Shown: piece by piece, positions 27,411-36,225 of the stretch
How the letters are laid out: each line of letters begins with the position of its first letter
How positions within the stretch are numbered: the first letter of the stretch is position 1
Assembly (NCBI RefSeq): GCF_049331405.1
Contig: NZ_CP186274.1
Coordinates: 9,734,001-9,798,000, forward strand
DNA length: 64,000 nucleotides
Direction: 5' to 3'
DNA from: PoT sp049331405
GTDB taxonomy: Bacteria > Planctomycetota > Planctomycetia > Isosphaerales > Isosphaeraceae
Program-made: the position numbers and the translations under genes
Notes under the pieces: model-generated
The model's database searches: none
What the model saw: only the letters and a program-made list of their open reading frames with translations
Told to the model about the DNA's origin: nothing

Positions 27411-28689
27411 CGCGAACTTCGAGTCGCAAATCCTGCGCTTCGAGCAGGCCTGGGGCCGGCACGATCCTCCTTTCATCGGGGATTATCTTCTCAACTCAAA
27501 CGTTGATTCATCCACTGGAGGGATCAAGCTCCTCATCGAACTCATCAGCATCGACCTGGAGTTCCGCTGGCGCAGGCTCGCCGGGCGAGATCGCTTCGTA
27601 CTGGAAGATTACGCAGCGGCCTTCCCCGAACTCGGCCCGCTCGAAAACCTTCCACTCGAACTCCTCGGTGAAGAGTACCGGGTGCGTCGGCAATGGGGAG
27701 ATCGTCCATCGCACAAGTCGTTCCTCGCCAGGTTCCGATTGAGGCATGAATTCATATTTGAACGTCTCCGAAACATCGACGCGGAGATCGAGGAAGAGGC
27801 GAAGTCTACTCGCTCACGCCCTTCGCTCGAGGTGGGTGGGACATTCACCCAAGGTTCTGACTCACATCTTACCGACCTACTCTCCCATCAGGACTTCCTG
27901 CTCAGACGCCTGATCGGTGCCGGCGCGATGGGGAAGGTGTACGAGGCCTGGCAGCGCAGCACGAGCCGCAAGGTCGCGGTGAAGTTCCTCCGCAAGACGC
28001 TGCTCCGCCACCCGCGGGTCGTGCAAAGGTTCCGAGACGAGGCGGACACGATCGCGAGGCTGCAACACCCTCGCATCGTAAGCACCCAGGGGCTCGGCCG
28101 GACGGGGGGCGGCTCGTACTTCATCGTCATGGACCTCGTCGAGGGCCCCAACCTGGACGAGACCCTCCGACGCGGCCCTGTGGATCTCGGCGACGCCGTC
28201 CGCTGGATTCTGGATGCCGCCGAGGCGCTCGCCCATGCCCATGAGCGCGGGATCATCCACTGCGACCTCAAGCCGGCGAACCTCCTTCGCGACGAGCATG
28301 ACCGCATCCGCGTCACCGACTTCGGCCTCGCGCGATCCCTCGCCGAGTCGACCCGCTCGATTGCCGAGGTCGAAGGCACCGCCCCGTTCATGGCCCCCGA
28401 GCAGGCCTCGCGTCACTGGGGGCCGATCGACGAACGCACCGACGTCTACGGCCTCGGAGCCGTCCTCTTCACGCTCGCAACGGGGCGACCTCCCTACGTC
28501 GGGCGTCGGCTCCCGGATATCCTCGCCCAGGTCGCCTCCGCCGCGCCCGTGCCATCGTTGACGGGGTTTCGCCCCCACCTCCCCGAAGGCCTCGGTAACT
28601 TCTGCCGTAAATGCCTGGCCAAGCGTCCCGAGGAACGGTTCGCATCCATCCTGGAGGCGAGATCGGCATTGCTGAAGCACTATCACTAA
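27403..28689 (+). CDS. Serine/threonine protein kinase (Hanks type)
   Basis: 428 residues. Residues 1-155 are a helical, charged region without a known domain, likely for sensing or binding. The kinase domain (about 163-425) has the glycine loop GAGAMGKV (172-179), the ATP lysine at 194 (VAVKFL), the catalytic loop HCDLKPANLL (286-295; cysteine replaces the usual Arg of HRD), DFG at 306-308 and APE near 331-333. All residues for catalysis are present; the HCD loop makes it a non-RD kinase. There is no membrane helix or sensor tail, so it is cytosolic. It overlaps the sigma factor gene by eight bases. Confidence 0.92.
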   Translation: MPDANFESQILRFEQAWGRHDPPFIGDYLLNSNVDSSTGGIKLLIELISIDLEFRWRRLAGRDRFVLEDYAAAFPELGPLENLPLELLGEEYRVRRQWGDRPSHKSFLARFRLRHEFIFERLRNIDAEIEEEAKSTRSRPSLEVGGTFTQGSDSHLTDLLSHQDFLLRRLIGAGAMGKVYEAWQRSTSRKVAVKFLRKTLLRHPRVVQRFRDEADTIARLQHPRIVSTQGLGRTGGGSYFIVMDLVEGPNLDETLRRGPVDLGDAVRWILDAAEALAHAHERGIIHCDLKPANLLRDEHDRIRVTDFGLARSLAESTRSIAEVEGTAPFMAPEQASRHWGPIDERTDVYGLGAVLFTLATGRPPYVGRRLPDILAQVASAAPVPSLTGFRPHLPEGLGNFCRKCLAKRPEERFASILEARSALLKHYH

Positions 28690-28704
28690 AACATGATCAC
28701 GGTC

Positions 28705-30114
28705 TCACTTAGCAGGCTCGGCCGGTTTATCGACGCGGGGGTCGTAGACGGTCGGGATCATACCGTCGTCGAGGTCGCCAGTGCCGTCGTCGGGGAGGTG
28801 TTTGAGGTAGGGACCGACGAGGGCGGTCTCCGAGGGGGCGGGGGTGCCGTGGTCGCGGCGGTAGAGTTCCTCGGCGAGGATCAGGACGAGGGCGCGTTGG
28901 TCGCGCCGCTCCTGGGCCGAGACGGAAGGCCAGGGCCACTGGCAGAGGATCTGCTTGGCGTCGAGGGCCCCGACGAGCCGCTCGGCGAGTTCGCTGGGGG
29001 TCAGGGTGACCTTGGCCGAGGTCGGGCTGCCGCCGGGGGGGTAGAGGAAGACGGTCGACTTCTGCTCGAAGCTCGAGAATGTCGCCCGGACGGCCGCCTT
29101 CTGATTCGCCTTGGTGGACTGCTCGACGCGGCCGACCCAGTTGGCGAACGCCATGCGTAAAACCCGACGGCTCCGCTCGGGCTCGTTCCGGAGGAAGCGG
29201 CTCGTCTTGTAGAGGGTCTGCGAGAGGTTGGGGGGCAGGGATTCGCCGAAGATCCGGAACTTGATGTCCTCGCCGTCGCCGTGATTGAGCAAAGTGTCCG
29301 ACTTGGTCAACTCGCGCATGGCGAAGAGGTAGTCGAGCTTCAAGGAGAAGACATCCCACTCGGGCCTGGGCTCGCAGCCGACCACGTCGGCGAGGGCCGC
29401 CTTGAGCGTCGCCATCTCGGTTTTGGGGTCGGCGGCCCAGTGTTCCAGTCGCTTCCGCATCCGGCTGCAGTTGTGACCGATGATAACCCGCTCCATCATC
29501 AGCCCACATCGGATCAAATGGACGCGGAGCCTGAGGATCGAGCGATACAGGTCCCAGGCCCCGGCCATGTCCCCTTGCTTCTCAAGCCGGGAACCCTCGA
29601 GTTCCGCCAGCAAGATCAGGCGGCCGTAGTCCATGCGCTCATAGTTGAAGAGGGACTCCTTGTCCGACGGATGCGCCACGCCGCCAATCAGGTCGGTCCC
29701 CTGGCGGAACCATTCCAGCGCCGGGCGGTTCGACTCGACCCATTCTCGAAGCTTGGGATCGACCTTCTCCCAGTCGAGATCCGGGCCCGAACGAAGCATC
29801 GCCATCGAGACGCTGGGGAACGGCTTCATCTCGGCCGCCGCCTGCCGGTAGAAGGCGAACGCGTTGTGGTCGTCGGGGATCTTGACCCCGGCCACATCCG
29901 CGAGGTCAAACGGGTCGCCGATGTCGGGCAGCCCGATCAGCCCGCAGGCCCTCCAGGCCAACGCCCCCGCCGCGACCACGATCAGGCCGAGCACCAAAGC
30001 CAGGAGGATTCTCAACGCCTGCCGGCCCCGCTTCCACGCGTAGCGGCGCAGTCGCGTCCAGGTATCGGGCGGGGCCACATGCAGGCTCGAACTCGCCTCG
30101 TTCTCGGTCGCCAT
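28705..30114 (-). CDS. Membrane-anchored protein of unknown function
   Basis: 469 residues. A cytoplasmic N-terminal 30 residues is followed by a single membrane helix (about 35-54, LRILLALVLGLIVVAAGALA) and a large, mostly helical outer domain with many Trp, Arg and Leu. I see no enzyme motif. Segments such as DDHNAFAFYRQAA, LEWFRQGT and DLYRSILRLRVHLIR have a TPR-like helical look, similar to several uncharacterised planctomycete proteins. Convergent with the kinase gene (15 bases between stops). The upstream region contains a 12-bp palindrome (30171-30182). Confidence 0.65.
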   Translation of the reverse strand: MATENEASSSLHVAPPDTWTRLRRYAWKRGRQALRILLALVLGLIVVAAGALAWRACGLIGLPDIGDPFDLADVAGVKIPDDHNAFAFYRQAAAEMKPFPSVSMAMLRSGPDLDWEKVDPKLREWVESNRPALEWFRQGTDLIGGVAHPSDKESLFNYERMDYGRLILLAELEGSRLEKQGDMAGAWDLYRSILRLRVHLIRCGLMMERVIIGHNCSRMRKRLEHWAADPKTEMATLKAALADVVGCEPRPEWDVFSLKLDYLFAMRELTKSDTLLNHGDGEDIKFRIFGESLPPNLSQTLYKTSRFLRNEPERSRRVLRMAFANWVGRVEQSTKANQKAAVRATFSSFEQKSTVFLYPPGGSPTSAKVTLTPSELAERLVGALDAKQILCQWPWPSVSAQERRDQRALVLILAEELYRRDHGTPAPSETALVGPYLKHLPDDGTGDLDDGMIPTVYDPRVDKPAEPAK

Positions 30115-30170
30115 TGAGGACTCGCGCTCTCGGTGGAAGTGACGGGGCCCGAACCAACGACATCTGTCTT

Positions 30171-30182
30171 ATTTTGCAAAAT
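30171..30182. repeat. 12-bp perfect palindrome upstream of the 469-residue protein gene
   Basis: ATTTTGCAAAAT lies 57 bases upstream of the start codon at 30114, in an otherwise GC-rich context. It could be a regulator site or part of a promoter; nothing else supports a function. Confidence 0.3.
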
Positions 30183-30412
30183 TCCCGGCCGGAGCTCAAG
30201 GGAGAGATTGGGCGGCCCGACTTCTTGGGCTCTGCATCGAACCCTCTGGCAAGAGATGATAGCGATGGATGGCGCCTCTCGGAATCAAATATCACCATGA
30301 TTTCCGCAATCCGAGATCATCGCATGCAGCCATGCCATGCTTCGAAAGGGGAAGGGCCGGCGACATCGCGCGATGCCGGCGGCCCTCGTTGCGAGACTTC
30401 AGAATCCGCTCG

Positions 30413-31939
30413 TCACGGCTTCTTCTGCGTGGCGAGGATGAAATCCAAGACCGGCTTCGGATCCCTCGGCGCGGATGGATAATGCCCCTGGCCCTCGGTG
30501 ATGACGACGAGGATCTGGCCACCGAGCCCCTTGTACCGCGACTCGACGACGCGTGTCTGGCTCTCGAGCCAGGGGTCAAGGCTGCCGCAGGCGTGGAGTA
30601 GGGGGACGCCCGCCCTGGCGAGTGCGGCGAGGCCCTCGAACGGCGAGGTCTTCGACATCAGGCTGCGGAGCGCCGGGTTCTCGCCGTAGAGACACGAGAC
30701 CTTCTCCGGGTTCTCGGCCGCCCAGGCATAGGCCTCGCCGGCCGACGTGCCGATGCCTTCGAGCACGGGCTTTCTGGAAAACCCATGCTCGACCATCAAC
30801 TTGTACACGTCGTCCCATTCCTGATGCAGCGGCCCCGACTGGGCGAGCAAGGGGGCCACGACGATATGGAAGCCGTGGGCGAGCAGGGCCTGGTCGACGG
30901 CGGCATCGCGCCTGAGGTTGTCGGCGCGGAAGACCCAGGGCTTCCCGGGCGCGACCTCCCTGGGGACGATCACCGACATCCGGGTCAGGCCCCAGGGGCT
31001 CTTCGCGCCGTCGTCATAGCGCTCGTAGCTCTCGACGACCCCGGGGCCCCTGCAGGTGGCGTAGGTCTTCTCGGGTTCGAACTCGCGATACGAACTGTCG
31101 TTCTTATAATAATACGACCGGACGAAGGAGTCGCCCGCGAAGCCGGGGAGTTCCCGCTTCTTGGGCTGGGTATGCGCGACGATCCAGTCGGCGATGATCT
31201 TGGGGTCGCGGAGGCTATGCGGGTGGTGGGCGACGCCGTCCTTGATGACGACGGTGATCTCGCCGCCGAGCTCGTGATAGCGGGCCTCGATGGGGAGCGT
31301 GTGCTTCTCGAGGAGGAAGTCGAGGCTCCCGCAGATATTCAGGAGCGCGACGTCATTCTTCGCCAGGGCGTCGAGCCGGGCGAAGTCGCCGGGGCGGATC
31401 GCGGGGTTATCGGCATAGATGCAGGAGACCTTATCCGGGTTCGCCGCCGACCACTCGTAGGCGTTGACGCCCCCCTTGCTCATGCCCACGAAGGCGGGCT
31501 TCTTCGAGAGCCCGTGCTTCTCGGTCAGGTAGGAGTACCAGGCATCCCAGGCCTTGCCCGGGTCGGGCGTGATGAACACAACGTGATATCCTCGCCTGAG
31601 CAACTCCACCTCGCCCTGGGGCTCGTGGTTCCAGTAGCACCCTTGCCAGGACCAGGGATTGCCGGGGGCGGGGGTCTTGGGGACGACCACGATGCAGCGC
31701 CGCTGACCCGGAGCGGGCCCCTTCACGCCGTGGCCCTCGTCGGCGTCGCGACGGAACGGCTTGATCTCCAGGCTCGACTCGTCCATCACGTAGTCGTAGC
31801 GGTCGAAGCCGTCGTGCCAGTGGGTCTTCTCGCCATCGAACGGCACGTAGGCGTCGGCCGCTTGTGCGGGGCTCGCGCCAGCGAAGGCCGCGGCGAAGAG
31901 GATCGCAGGGAGCCACCATCGAAGACGCTTCATGCTCAT
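30413..31939 (-). CDS. Secreted protein with two tandem alpha/beta hydrolase domains
   Basis: 508 residues with a signal peptide (about 1-28). Domain 1 (about 60-258) has the nucleophile motif GMSKGG (Ser154), the acid Asp206 in CGSLDFLLE and His238 in GVAHHPHS. Domain 2 (about 285-505) repeats the same order with GIGTSAG, CGSLDPWLE and GQGHYPSA; at the position of Ser154 it has Gly397, with a serine two residues later, so it may be inactive or altered. Both domains are homologous to the C-terminal domain of the next gene. Likely periplasmic or surface esterase acting on a polysaccharide substituent; the exact substrate is unknown. The start is taken at 31939, with 31933 equally possible. Confidence 0.82.
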   Translation of the reverse strand: MSMKRLRWWLPAILFAAAFAGASPAQAADAYVPFDGEKTHWHDGFDRYDYVMDESSLEIKPFRRDADEGHGVKGPAPGQRRCIVVVPKTPAPGNPWSWQGCYWNHEPQGEVELLRRGYHVVFITPDPGKAWDAWYSYLTEKHGLSKKPAFVGMSKGGVNAYEWSAANPDKVSCIYADNPAIRPGDFARLDALAKNDVALLNICGSLDFLLEKHTLPIEARYHELGGEITVVIKDGVAHHPHSLRDPKIIADWIVAHTQPKKRELPGFAGDSFVRSYYYKNDSSYREFEPEKTYATCRGPGVVESYERYDDGAKSPWGLTRMSVIVPREVAPGKPWVFRADNLRRDAAVDQALLAHGFHIVVAPLLAQSGPLHQEWDDVYKLMVEHGFSRKPVLEGIGTSAGEAYAWAAENPEKVSCLYGENPALRSLMSKTSPFEGLAALARAGVPLLHACGSLDPWLESQTRVVESRYKGLGGQILVVITEGQGHYPSAPRDPKPVLDFILATQKKP

Positions 31940-32005
31940 CGGAGTCACTCGGGATGACAGGGAGTTGGGATGAGTTCGACGATGGGGGGAATACCGGCAA
32001 TGGGA

Positions 32006-33457
32006 TCAGGGCTGATGGCTCATGATGAAGTCGACGATCGCCTGAGGATTGGCCAGGCTGTGGGGGTGATGGTCGACCCCTTCCTTGCGGATCACCTCGA
32101 TGGTCCCGCCCAGTCGCTTGTAGCGCTGCTCGATGACGTCGGTGTTGTCGCGGACGGGGACGACGCGATCCGCCTGGCCGACGACGTGGATGATCGGGAT
32201 CTTCGCCTTCGCGAGGGGCTCCAGGTTGTCGACGGGGTTACCCCGGAATGCGAAGGCCTCGGCCTCGTCCTTGAAGCCGTAGAGTCGCATCAGGAGTTCC
32301 CAATCCCTCTGAGTCGAGGTCTTCCGCCCCGAGCCCCCCGGCCAGGACTTGAAGTCACAGACGGGGGCATCGCCGTAGAGCACGGCGACCGTCTCGGGGT
32401 GGAGCGCCGCCCAGTGATAGCAATACAGGCCGCCCCGGCTCATGCCGATCAATGTGATCTTGCCGTCCAGCCCGAGCCCCTGGAACTTGCGATGGGCCTT
32501 CTCCCAGATCGCCATCGCGGGGGGACCGCCGAACATATCCTGGGCCTGCACATAGACCACATGGAACCCCCGCTGCAAGAGCGCGAGGTCCGTCTGCGGC
32601 TCGTGGCCGAAGAACTCGCCGCGCCAGGCGTAGGGATGATCGGCCCGGGTCACATAAGGCCTGACGACGATGGCTTGCCTGCCGTCCTCGATGGGAAATG
32701 AGAGCTGGCGATACCCGTAGAACGAGGTGGCCTTGGAAGCCTCGCCCTGGGCCGCGAGTTTCGCTTCGATGTCGAATCCCCGATCCGCCTTGAACCCGAT
32801 CGTCTCGCCAACGATCCTGGCGACGAGCGCGGCCCCCTCGGCGTTGGGATGGATGTGGTCCCTGAACCAGGCCCCTCTACCCAGGAATGGGGCATGCAGG
32901 TCGATCAGCTCGGCCCCGGTCTCGAAGGCCACTTGGCGGAGCGACGGTATGAGTTGCTTGACGATCACCTCGTCATTGATGCCCCAATTCGTCTCGAAGG
33001 CGGGCAATGGGAGGCAGAGCAGGACCCGAGGCTTCGAGGGGAGCGCCCGGAAGGCCTCGATCGCCGCGCGAGTGTCGGCGGCGAACTCGTCGCGGAACTT
33101 CCAGTTCTCCGGCTTGGTGTCATTTCCACCGAGGTCGATCACGACGATGTCGGGTTGGAAGGCCAGGGCATCGCGGTAGGCCTGCTGCTCCCAGTAGGGG
33201 TTGTCTCCCTTCCTGAGCATCGTGGTGCCGCTCACCCCGAAGTTCCGCACCTCGTACCCGTCGCCGAGGATCTTCCCCAACTGCGTCGGGTAGCAGTTCC
33301 GCTCGCGATCCTGGATGCCGTGGCCGAAGGTGTTGCTGGCGCCGATGCAGGCCACGCGTGTCTTTCCAGGCTTCGACGGCTCCTGCCCGATCGCGACGCC
33401 AAGGCCTCCGACGAGCAGGAGGGCGAACACCGAACCTCGCAAAACGGTGGAGTGCAT
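32006..33457 (-). CDS. Secreted SGNH hydrolase fused to alpha/beta hydrolase
   Basis: 483 residues with a signal peptide (about 1-24). The SGNH domain (about 33-220) has GASNTFGHG (Ser41), NFGVSGTT (Gly77), GGND (Asn112) and DHIH (Asp200, His203), a complete catalytic set. An alpha/beta hydrolase domain (about 245-483) has GMSRGG (Ser340), an acid in VGQADRVVP and the histidine in GVDHHPHS. Both halves thus look active, giving two esterases in one exported chain. It lies 66 bases upstream of the tandem hydrolase gene on the same strand. A role in deacetylating or de-esterifying a plant or algal polysaccharide is inferred. Confidence 0.86.
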   Translation of the reverse strand: MHSTVLRGSVFALLLVGGLGVAIGQEPSKPGKTRVACIGASNTFGHGIQDRERNCYPTQLGKILGDGYEVRNFGVSGTTMLRKGDNPYWEQQAYRDALAFQPDIVVIDLGGNDTKPENWKFRDEFAADTRAAIEAFRALPSKPRVLLCLPLPAFETNWGINDEVIVKQLIPSLRQVAFETGAELIDLHAPFLGRGAWFRDHIHPNAEGAALVARIVGETIGFKADRGFDIEAKLAAQGEASKATSFYGYRQLSFPIEDGRQAIVVRPYVTRADHPYAWRGEFFGHEPQTDLALLQRGFHVVYVQAQDMFGGPPAMAIWEKAHRKFQGLGLDGKITLIGMSRGGLYCYHWAALHPETVAVLYGDAPVCDFKSWPGGSGRKTSTQRDWELLMRLYGFKDEAEAFAFRGNPVDNLEPLAKAKIPIIHVVGQADRVVPVRDNTDVIEQRYKRLGGTIEVIRKEGVDHHPHSLANPQAIVDFIMSHQP

Positions 33458-33629
33458 AGGAGAAGACTCGCTCGAGGCCCTGGAACCAGGACGACCATCA
33501 ATCCGTGTGCTTCAACGTCGATGCAATGCTAGGCGACGGGGAAGGACTCTCACGCAAGAGACACGCATCAAGAGGTCGTCCCGGCTGGCGGACCGACCTC
33601 GAGGAAACAGCCACTGCCGTTGAAGGCGC

Positions 33630-35837
33630 TCAGAGCACCTTCACGCGTCGCCCACTCGGGGAGTTGGGGAAGCGGAGGAGGAACGTCTTGGTCTCGGCGT
33701 CCCACGAAGTCGCTTCGGCGGGCAAAGCCTGGCCGTCGACGGTCGCCCCCTTCGGGGCTCCCGGCATCGCGATCCGGACGGCGGCCTCGATGTTCTCGGG
33801 CCCCTCGGCGTGGAACTCGAAACCGCCGTCGTCGGCCTTCTTCGCCCCGAGGACCTTGCAGGCCGAGGCGACGACGGCGGGGTCGGTGACCGGGAACTTG
33901 TCGAGGTCAAACAGCAGGCGACGGCTGCCAGGCGCCAGCTCGACCGACTTGACGATCGGCAGGCCGGCGTCGAACAGATCCACGAACTTGCCGGTCAAGG
34001 TCAACGGAGCCCCCTGGAGCGACTCGTCCAGCCCCGAGGCCACGACGTAGGGGCCGCGGTGCACAACGAGGTGATTCGTCTCCTGGTACGCGAGGCCGAT
34101 CGCCTCGCAGGCCTGCCGGGTCAAGGAGCGGATGTGGTCGGCCCCCTTCTCCTGATAGGTCAAGGCGGCGGGACTGGCCTTGTCGTAGATCAGGACCCCC
34201 TTGCCGACCTTGTGGACCCCGGCGGCATCCTTGGGCACGCCGAGTTGCTCGAAGAGGTGGATCCGAGGGGCGGCATAAGACATCCCCTTGGTGCTGTCGT
34301 TCCACCACGAGCGGACGCCGTTGTAGGGGTCGGAGTCGTCGCCCAGGAAGACGAGCACGCCCCCTTGCTTGACCCACTCGGCCAGGGCCGTGTGGACCTC
34401 GGGCGTCATCGGCTTCATCCCCTCATACGTCATCAGGAGGACCTTGTGCGGGGCGAGGGCGCCGCCGATCGTGACGTTCTCGAGTTGCACCGGCTCGGCC
34501 GGGATGCCTCGCTTGACGAGGGGAAGGGCGAGTCCATAAAACGAGCCGAGATGTTCATCCGACGGCTTCGGGTCGCCCCTGTGGAACATCATGGTGTCGG
34601 AGACGACCACGCCGAGGCCCTGGGTCCCGCACTGCCACTTGATGTCGCGCTGCTCCATGTCGTTGAGGGCCGTGATGACGGTCATCAACTCGGTGGCATA
34701 AGCAGGCGGGATGGGGACCTTGACGACCTTCTCGAGGAACTTGCGCTTGGAACGGTCGACGGTCGGGTATCGGCCGCGGAAGATCCGCTCGGGCCAGGGC
34801 ATGACCTCGTAGCGCCAGACCTGCGGCCAGAGGAGCGAGGCGGTGAGGGTGCTCTCCCAGTTCGTCTTGTAGTCATCCCACGAGTGGTCGGGGTTGTCCT
34901 CGATCGGGTCGTTCAGGAACCAGACGGTGCCGCCGTTCGCCTGGACGACGTTCATCATCGCGCCGTACTCGAGGAAGGCGGTCTCGAAGGTGCGCTCGCG
35001 GACCTTCCCCTCGTAAGCGTTCGGCGTGCGCGCCGTGCCCGTCCAGACCTGGGCGATGAAGCCGTCGGCCCCGACCTTGATGAGGCTCGACTCGGGGCTC
35101 ACGATCTTCCATTGGGCATAGTTGATCAGGCTATGCGTGGGCACGTAACATTTGACGTGTCGGCCGGTGCGGTCGTTCTCGGCCTTCACGAAGTCAAATA
35201 CTTGTTTCAATGCGCGCTGATAGAGGTAATACTTGAGCAGGGATGAACGATACTCGGCGTCGACCGAGGTATGGGGCGCGATCCAGTCCTCATTGTAATA
35301 AGCCTTCCACTCTCGCTTGAACCCGGGGGAATAACCGCCGCGGACCCAGAACTCGGGCTCTTCCAGGTGGATGGCGTCAGCGCCGGCGTCCATCGCCCGC
35401 TTGACCCCCTGGCAGAGGAACTTGCCGTAGTTCTCGCCGGGCGACATATAGTAGACGTCGCCGCCGTGCGAGATCACCTTGCCCCGGCGGTCCATCTGCG
35501 CCTCGTCGACGTGGTTGATCCCGTCGAACCGGCCATACAGATAATCCTGGTATTGGCCCCAGGAGACGCCGGTCATCAGGTGCGTGATGTACCCCTGCGC
35601 CTTCCACTGGGCGATCCGCTCGGGGAGGCTGGCGTCGATGCCATAGCAGACGGCGACGTCGGAGCGGAGCTGGATCTTGGGATCCCATTGCGAGTGCGTC
35701 TGGAAGCAAGTGCGCTCGCGGATCTGACCTAGATCGCCCGGCCGTTTCGGGACCTCTTCGGCGCGAACTTGGCCGTGGCCCAGGGCCGCGGCCAGGATCA
35801 AGGCGGACAGGCCAACGCGTCTTCGATCGCAACTCAT
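33630..35837 (-). CDS. Secreted glycoside hydrolase-like protein (GH42-like layout)
   Basis: 735 residues with a signal peptide (about 1-25). An N-terminal TIM-barrel-like part (about 50-420) includes GADAIHLEEPEFWVRGG, where a Glu pair may hold the acid/base, and ends with ALNDMEQ. A Rossmann-like domain (about 460-610) reads LAPHKVLLMTYEGMKPMTPEVHTALAEWVKQGGVLVF in pieces, the layout of the GH42 trimerisation domain. The end is beta-rich. It may act on beta-linked galactose or a related sugar, but no standard GH42 nucleophile signature is obvious, so the specificity is open. The start at 35837 follows GAGGTG at a good distance. First gene of the hydrolase cluster. Confidence 0.7.
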   Translation of the reverse strand: MSCDRRRVGLSALILAAALGHGQVRAEEVPKRPGDLGQIRERTCFQTHSQWDPKIQLRSDVAVCYGIDASLPERIAQWKAQGYITHLMTGVSWGQYQDYLYGRFDGINHVDEAQMDRRGKVISHGGDVYYMSPGENYGKFLCQGVKRAMDAGADAIHLEEPEFWVRGGYSPGFKREWKAYYNEDWIAPHTSVDAEYRSSLLKYYLYQRALKQVFDFVKAENDRTGRHVKCYVPTHSLINYAQWKIVSPESSLIKVGADGFIAQVWTGTARTPNAYEGKVRERTFETAFLEYGAMMNVVQANGGTVWFLNDPIEDNPDHSWDDYKTNWESTLTASLLWPQVWRYEVMPWPERIFRGRYPTVDRSKRKFLEKVVKVPIPPAYATELMTVITALNDMEQRDIKWQCGTQGLGVVVSDTMMFHRGDPKPSDEHLGSFYGLALPLVKRGIPAEPVQLENVTIGGALAPHKVLLMTYEGMKPMTPEVHTALAEWVKQGGVLVFLGDDSDPYNGVRSWWNDSTKGMSYAAPRIHLFEQLGVPKDAAGVHKVGKGVLIYDKASPAALTYQEKGADHIRSLTRQACEAIGLAYQETNHLVVHRGPYVVASGLDESLQGAPLTLTGKFVDLFDAGLPIVKSVELAPGSRRLLFDLDKFPVTDPAVVASACKVLGAKKADDGGFEFHAEGPENIEAAVRIAMPGAPKGATVDGQALPAEATSWDAETKTFLLRFPNSPSGRRVKVL

Positions 35838-36225
35838 GTCGGCACCTCTTCGGATGTCCCGCCGGGCCGGGCGTGCCCCCGCGAGACGAGGGGGTCGGGC
35901 CCACCACGACATCAAGGAATATCCAAACGTCCAAGCTCGCCCGGCATTGATGATGGGCCAAGCGTATCACGACGCGGCGACCACCAGCAAGCGGCCAGGA
36001 TAGGCCACGCCCCGATTGCCGGGGACGGTTCGAGCCTTCGGCATGCATTGCCCGGTCGGACCGATCCGCATCGCGACCCGGACACGTTTGTGGATATGAT
36101 TTTCGAGAGTGTAGCCAAGCCCCGCGACGGATGCCATGATGGATGTTGCGACCGGCCTCCGGGGCGAGGCCCTCGATCCCATCTCCGGCCGCCCTCTCCC
36201 GAGCGAACCAGCAAGGAGCCCGTCA
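35838..36225. other. Divergent intergenic region (0.39 kb)
   Basis: Lies between the minus-strand hydrolase cluster and the plus-strand TPR gene and should contain both promoters. A TATGAT at 36095-36100 could be a -10 box for the TPR gene, but no matching -35 is seen. No coding sequence recognised. Confidence 0.35.
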
